Positions 60,474 to 64,000 of a stretch of DNA of 64,000 nucleotides are shown piece after piece. The stretch spans positions 124,001 to 188,000 of the forward strand of contig NZ_JBPYCR010000001.1 of the NCBI RefSeq assembly GCF_051846915.1. The letters run 5' to 3'. Within the stretch, counting starts at the first letter, position 1. The number at the start of each line of letters is the position of its first letter. The position numbers and the translations under genes were made by a program. The DNA comes from JBPYCR01 sp051846915 (GTDB lineage: Bacteria > Bacillota > Bacilli > Bacillales > Amphibacillaceae). A model generated the notes under the pieces. It had not been told where the DNA came from. It searched no databases and saw only the letters and a list, made by a program, of their open reading frames with translations.

Positions 60474-61646
60474 TTAATGGAAAATATGCACTTCAATATC
60501 TTCTTCTCCTGCCTTACGGTACATAAAGCTTTCCATTTTTTCTGCCGATTTAATGTTCACCTCCAAGTCATAGTAGTTCGGGAATAGTTCTTTTATCAAG
60601 CCATAAACATATTGAGTAAAGCCTGTTACCTCACTTTTTCCGTAAAACTCCAATGGAATTTCCAATGTTAGCTTTTTCAGTTCCTCATCTATATAAAAGC
60701 CTTCCCCTACAACACCAACGAAATTCGGAAAGTAATCGGCAATATCATCACCAAAATTTTTAATTAGCTGATGATCGTCATAGTATTTTTTATTTGCCTC
60801 TTTGGACGGAAAAAGAATATAGTCTTCATTAATACTTTCCCATTTTTCAATTGACATACCTTTTTTCACAAGCGTTTTTGCTACAAAATTTCCGGGAACT
60901 GGTGAGGACTTCTCTTCTTCACGGTAGAGAGCTATCATGATGGGTACATTTTCCAGTCCTTCTATTTCTCTCATCCGCTCAAGTACGATTTTAGCTGTCT
61001 TCTTTCCTTCTTCTAGCATTTCCTTTTTGGAGATTTTTTCATAGTAAGTATCTCCTCCAATTTCTGTTTGGAAACGGTACTCTGATTTCAAAGCAAGTCC
61101 GACCGACACACCGACGAGCTCAACGGTATTGTCCTCTTGTCTTTTTAAAAAATTTTGTTCCAATATATGGGATAGATATTTCGGGTTTTCGCGCTCTTCT
61201 TCTATTCTTTCCTTCTCATTTAGCGACTCCAAATCTTTTGTTGCAGGATTTAGCCCTTCGTTTTTTTCATCTTCATCTTCTTTTTCTTTTAAGGGAGCAC
61301 GACCAAGCCAATCATAGACCATATCTTCTTTTAAATATTGTCCTTCTTCAAAATAATATTTACTCGGGTCAAAATTTGACTTGGAATGATGCTTCAATCC
61401 TTCTTCCATTTCGTCAATGTCAAGTCGATTAGCAATTTGGTTTGTAATAACCCCGCGTGCTTCACTCGTACGATAGGGTAGAATGGTTTTATAATTGTCT
61501 TTAGCTAGACGATAGCTTGGGACAATGGAAAGTTCCTGCTCCGATTCCTCTTCATTTTTTTGAAGCACTTCATCCTCTTTTTCAGTTGGTGCACAGCTTG
61601 CAAGTATGAGGAGTGTGCTAACAAATAGTATTAATATTTTTCTCAT
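60474..61646 (-). CDS. camS: CamS family lipoprotein (sex-pheromone precursor type)
   Basis: About 390 residues from the internal ATG with GGGGGAA upstream (MRKILILFVSTLL). Lipobox ILASC gives a lipidated Cys near position 18. CamS landmarks: RTSEARGVITNQIANRLD, YYFEEGQYL, and PIMIALYREE. In enterococci the CamS signal peptide yields the cAM373 pheromone; in Bacillales the protein lies before ligA (YerH). Its ligA-proximal end is 15 bp from ligA, so co-transcribed. Confidence 0.92.
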   Translation of the reverse strand: MRKILILFVSTLLILASCAPTEKEDEVLQKNEEESEQELSIVPSYRLAKDNYKTILPYRTSEARGVITNQIANRLDIDEMEEGLKHHSKSNFDPSKYYFEEGQYLKEDMVYDWLGRAPLKEKEDEDEKNEGLNPATKDLESLNEKERIEEERENPKYLSHILEQNFLKRQEDNTVELVGVSVGLALKSEYRFQTEIGGDTYYEKISKKEMLEEGKKTAKIVLERMREIEGLENVPIMIALYREEEKSSPVPGNFVAKTLVKKGMSIEKWESINEDYILFPSKEANKKYYDDHQLIKNFGDDIADYFPNFVGVVGEGFYIDEELKKLTLEIPLEFYGKSEVTGFTQYVYGLIKELFPNYYDLEVNIKSAEKMESFMYRKAGEEDIEVHIFH

Positions 61647-61661
61647 GATTTCCCCCATTTC

Positions 61662-63659
61662 TTAGGAATCGATTGCGTCCTTAAATTGCTGTTCATCCCA
61701 AATGGTAATATTTAGCTCTTTTGCTTTGTTGTACTTTGAACCCGCAGCTTCACCGGCAATAACGATATCCGTATTTTTACTGACGCTACCAGTAACGGTT
61801 CCACCATTTACTTCAATTAATTCTTTTGCTTCGTTTCGGCTAAAGTTTTCCATTTTTCCTGTTAACACAATCGTTTGATTAGAGAACAATGCAGCCTTAG
61901 ACGAATGGTCCGCACCCGTATAAGTCATATTTACACCAAGCGCGCTTAATTGATGAAGTAGAGCGATGACTTTTTCTTCGGAAAAAAATCGTGCAATGGC
62001 ATCAGCCATCTTTTCACCAACTTCATCGATTGCAATAAAATCATCGTACGTAGCTTGCTGTATACGATCCATCGTTTGAAAATGGACAGCGAGTGTTCGA
62101 GCCGCCTTTGCTCCAATGTGGCGGATGCCTAATCCGAATAGCAACTTTTCCAGTGAGTTAGTCTTAGACGCATCAATGGCGGTCAACAAGTTTTGCACTG
62201 ATTTTTCGCCCATTCGTTCAAGATTTAGCAGTTCATCTTTTTTCAGCCGGTAAATATCTGCGATTGTTTTAATCAGTTTCGCTTGAAAGAGTTGTTCAAT
62301 TACTTTTTCGCCAAGCCCGTCAATGTTCATCGCATCCCGGGATACAAAATGAATAAGCCCTTCTTGAAGCTGTGCCGGGCAGTCAGGATTCAAACAGCGC
62401 AATGCCACTTCTTCTTCCAAATGTACGAGTTCACTGCCGCAAGACGGGCAATTCTTTGGCATAGAAAATTCCGTTTCATTTCCGGTGCGTTTTTCCTCAA
62501 TCGCCCGAACTACTTTTGGAATAATGTCTCCCGCCTTTTTCAATACGATGGTATCCCCGATTCGAATATCCATTTCTTTAATTAAATCCGCATTATGAAG
62601 GGACGCCCGCTGTACGGTTGACCCGGCAATCTTGACCGGATCGAGTATGGCAGTAGGTGTTACGACACCTGTTCTTCCAACACTTAACTCAATATCCCGT
62701 AGTTTTGTTACTGCTTCTGTAGCCGGGAATTTATATGCAATCGCCCAACGTGGATTTTTCGCAGTAAATCCAAGTTTCGCCTGTTGCTGCAAGTTATCGA
62801 CCTTAATAACGATTCCATCTATTTCATAAGAGAGATTCGGACGTTCCGTTGTCCAATGCGCCACATATTCAATAACTTCTTCAATTGTTTCGCACCGTTT
62901 CCATTCCGGATTTATTTTAAAACCAAGCTCGGACAAATAATTCAATCGATCACTATGAGAACCTATTTCCTCCGCTTCCCACTGCCCATAACCGAACAAA
63001 AACAAATCCAAGTTACGGGAGGCAGCAATTTTTGGATCCAATTGCCTTAAGGATCCGGCTGCTGCGTTTCTCGGATTAGCGAACACCATTTCTTCCTCTT
63101 CTTCCCGCTCCTTATTTAAAGCAAGAAAAGAATGAAGCGGCATAAAGGCTTCGCCGCGTACTTCGATCGTCCGTTTCTCGCTAATCGTCAACGGGACACT
63201 GCGTATCGTTCGCAAATTGCTCGTAATATCCTCTCCTATTGTTCCGTCACCACGTGTTGCTCCCCGAACAAATTTCCCGTCTTCATATGTTAATGCTATG
63301 GCCAAGCCATCTATTTTTAATTCACAAATATACGTTACCGGTTCTTGTGCTAATTGGGTTACCCGTCGATCAAAATCCCTTAAATCCGCTTCATTAAAAG
63401 CATTCCCCAAACTAAGCATCGGCACGTGGTGTTCAACTTTATGGAATTTATCCAGCGGCTGTCCACCGACTCGCTGTGTTGGAGAGGATTCAGATACAAA
63501 TTCAGGAAACGCTGCTTCCAATTTTTCTAATTCCTGCAGTTTCTCATCATACGTTGCATCAGGAACAGTTGGTTGGTCAAGCACATAATATTCGTATCCA
63601 TACTTATTTAATAATTGTATAAGGTTTTCTATCTTTTTCTTTGCCTCTTGTTTATCCAC
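61662..63659 (-). CDS. ligA: NAD-dependent DNA ligase
   Basis: 665 residues. Ia domain with YYVLDQPTVPDATYDE, adenylated Lys in CELKIDGLAIAL, OB fold, four-Cys zinc finger (CPSCGSEL ... CLNPDCPAQ), HhH repeats (GLGIRHIGAKAARTLA) and C-terminal BRCT (VLTGKMENFSRNEAKELIE). Seals nicks in replication and repair. Lies 15 bp after pcrA, as in other Bacillales. Full length. Confidence 0.97.
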   Translation of the reverse strand: MDKQEAKKKIENLIQLLNKYGYEYYVLDQPTVPDATYDEKLQELEKLEAAFPEFVSESSPTQRVGGQPLDKFHKVEHHVPMLSLGNAFNEADLRDFDRRVTQLAQEPVTYICELKIDGLAIALTYEDGKFVRGATRGDGTIGEDITSNLRTIRSVPLTISEKRTIEVRGEAFMPLHSFLALNKEREEEEEMVFANPRNAAAGSLRQLDPKIAASRNLDLFLFGYGQWEAEEIGSHSDRLNYLSELGFKINPEWKRCETIEEVIEYVAHWTTERPNLSYEIDGIVIKVDNLQQQAKLGFTAKNPRWAIAYKFPATEAVTKLRDIELSVGRTGVVTPTAILDPVKIAGSTVQRASLHNADLIKEMDIRIGDTIVLKKAGDIIPKVVRAIEEKRTGNETEFSMPKNCPSCGSELVHLEEEVALRCLNPDCPAQLQEGLIHFVSRDAMNIDGLGEKVIEQLFQAKLIKTIADIYRLKKDELLNLERMGEKSVQNLLTAIDASKTNSLEKLLFGLGIRHIGAKAARTLAVHFQTMDRIQQATYDDFIAIDEVGEKMADAIARFFSEEKVIALLHQLSALGVNMTYTGADHSSKAALFSNQTIVLTGKMENFSRNEAKELIEVNGGTVTGSVSKNTDIVIAGEAAGSKYNKAKELNITIWDEQQFKDAIDS

Positions 63660-63674
63660 CCTGCCGTCACCATC

Positions 63675-64000
63675 CTATAATTTCGTAATGGGAGCAAACT
63701 TAGCCAGTAGTCGTTTGATACCTGTCGGAGCAGGAAAAGCAATATCCAGTTCAGTCGCCTCCCCTTCAAACTGCACTTTCACAACAGTACCGATTCCCCA
63801 TTTTTTATGTTCTGCTTTATCGCCGGCTTGCCATCCGACGCTTTCCGCTCCTGTTGTCGTTTCGATTTTTCTCGCTTTTCGAAGCGGGGGAGTAGCTGTT
63901 TGTTTAGATTGCCCAAACGGACCAAACATAGACGCTTTTGCTTGTTCGATCCCTTCAATTAAGTCTTCCGGTATTTCATTAATAAACCGACTAATCGGGT
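63675..64000 (-). CDS. pcrA: ATP-dependent DNA helicase PcrA (C-terminal part only)
   Basis: The frame is open to the right window edge. The visible 108 residues contain SRFINEIPEDLIEGIE (end of the helicase core), then the linker and the small C-terminal Tudor-like domain: GDKAEHKKWGIGTVVKV and LDIAFPAPTGIKRLLAKFAPI. This is the typical PcrA end that binds RNA polymerase. Directly upstream of ligA. Confidence 0.93.
   Translation of the reverse strand, partial: PISRFINEIPEDLIEGIEQAKASMFGPFGQSKQTATPPLRKARKIETTTGAESVGWQAGDKAEHKKWGIGTVVKVQFEGEATELDIAFPAPTGIKRLLAKFAPITKL

Noticed and set aside
1..64000. CRISPR arrays, rRNA or tRNA genes
   Set aside because: I saw no regularly spaced repeats and no convincing RNA gene fold anywhere in the window.

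Overview
The window is low-GC DNA from a Gram-positive bacterium of the order Bacillales. The right-hand part has the core order pcrA, ligA, camS, (rocA, putP), gatC, gatA, gatB, dgkB, rlmCD. This is essentially the order I know from Bacillus subtilis (pcrA-ligA-yerH...gatCAB...dgkB-yefA), so a Bacillaceae or Planococcaceae host is likely. I cannot name the species from sequence alone.

Positions 1 to about 33.7 kb hold most of a tailed, siphovirus-type prophage, transcribed entirely on the minus strand (read right to left). Order: a small sigma-like gene and early genes (DUF2800, DUF2815, family A DNA polymerase, Rha, P4/D5-type primase-helicase, VRR-NUC nuclease, a frameshifted SNF2-type helicase); an ArpU-like late regulator followed by two copies of a 59-bp repeat; HNH nuclease and small terminase; a five-gene accessory block (ParB-methyltransferase, tagged hypothetical, DUF4314, amidoligase, gamma-glutamylcyclotransferase-like); large terminase, portal, ClpP-type protease, HK97 capsid and connectors; major tail protein, G/GT chaperones with a programmed -1 frameshift, tape measure, Dit, LamG-bearing tail protein, two small paralogues and a GH18 protein cut by the window edge. 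Lysis genes, repressor and integrase are not in the window. Three accessory genes sit among the structural genes, each followed by an intrinsic terminator placed in the leader of the next structural gene.

Positions 33.97 to 41.9 kb hold a tight seven-gene minus-strand operon with a clear sigma-A-type promoter (TTGATA-17-TATAAT) and a strong terminator. It encodes a small HTH protein, a double-domain D12 (Dam/FokI-like) adenine methyltransferase, an unrecognised protein, a McrB-like AAA protein, a McrC/LlaJI-like nuclease, an Abi_C protein and an ImmA/IrrE-type metallopeptidase with a C-terminal HTH. I read it as a composite restriction-modification and abortive-infection defence operon. It lies directly beside the 3' end of rlmCD, a likely integration site.

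Positions 42 to 64 kb are chromosomal: rlmCD, a DUF2512 membrane protein, an IS30 transposase remnant, a patA-like aminotransferase, a catabolic cluster (two membrane proteins, a beta-hydroxyacid dehydrogenase, an aldehyde dehydrogenase and a GAF/PucR regulator), dgkB, gatBAC, putP with a 34-residue membrane peptide ORF just upstream, rocA, camS, ligA and the end of pcrA.

The most interesting parts are the defence operon and the amidoligase block. In that block two neighbouring proteins share a C-terminal tag of about 40 residues and their genes share a 5' leader element.
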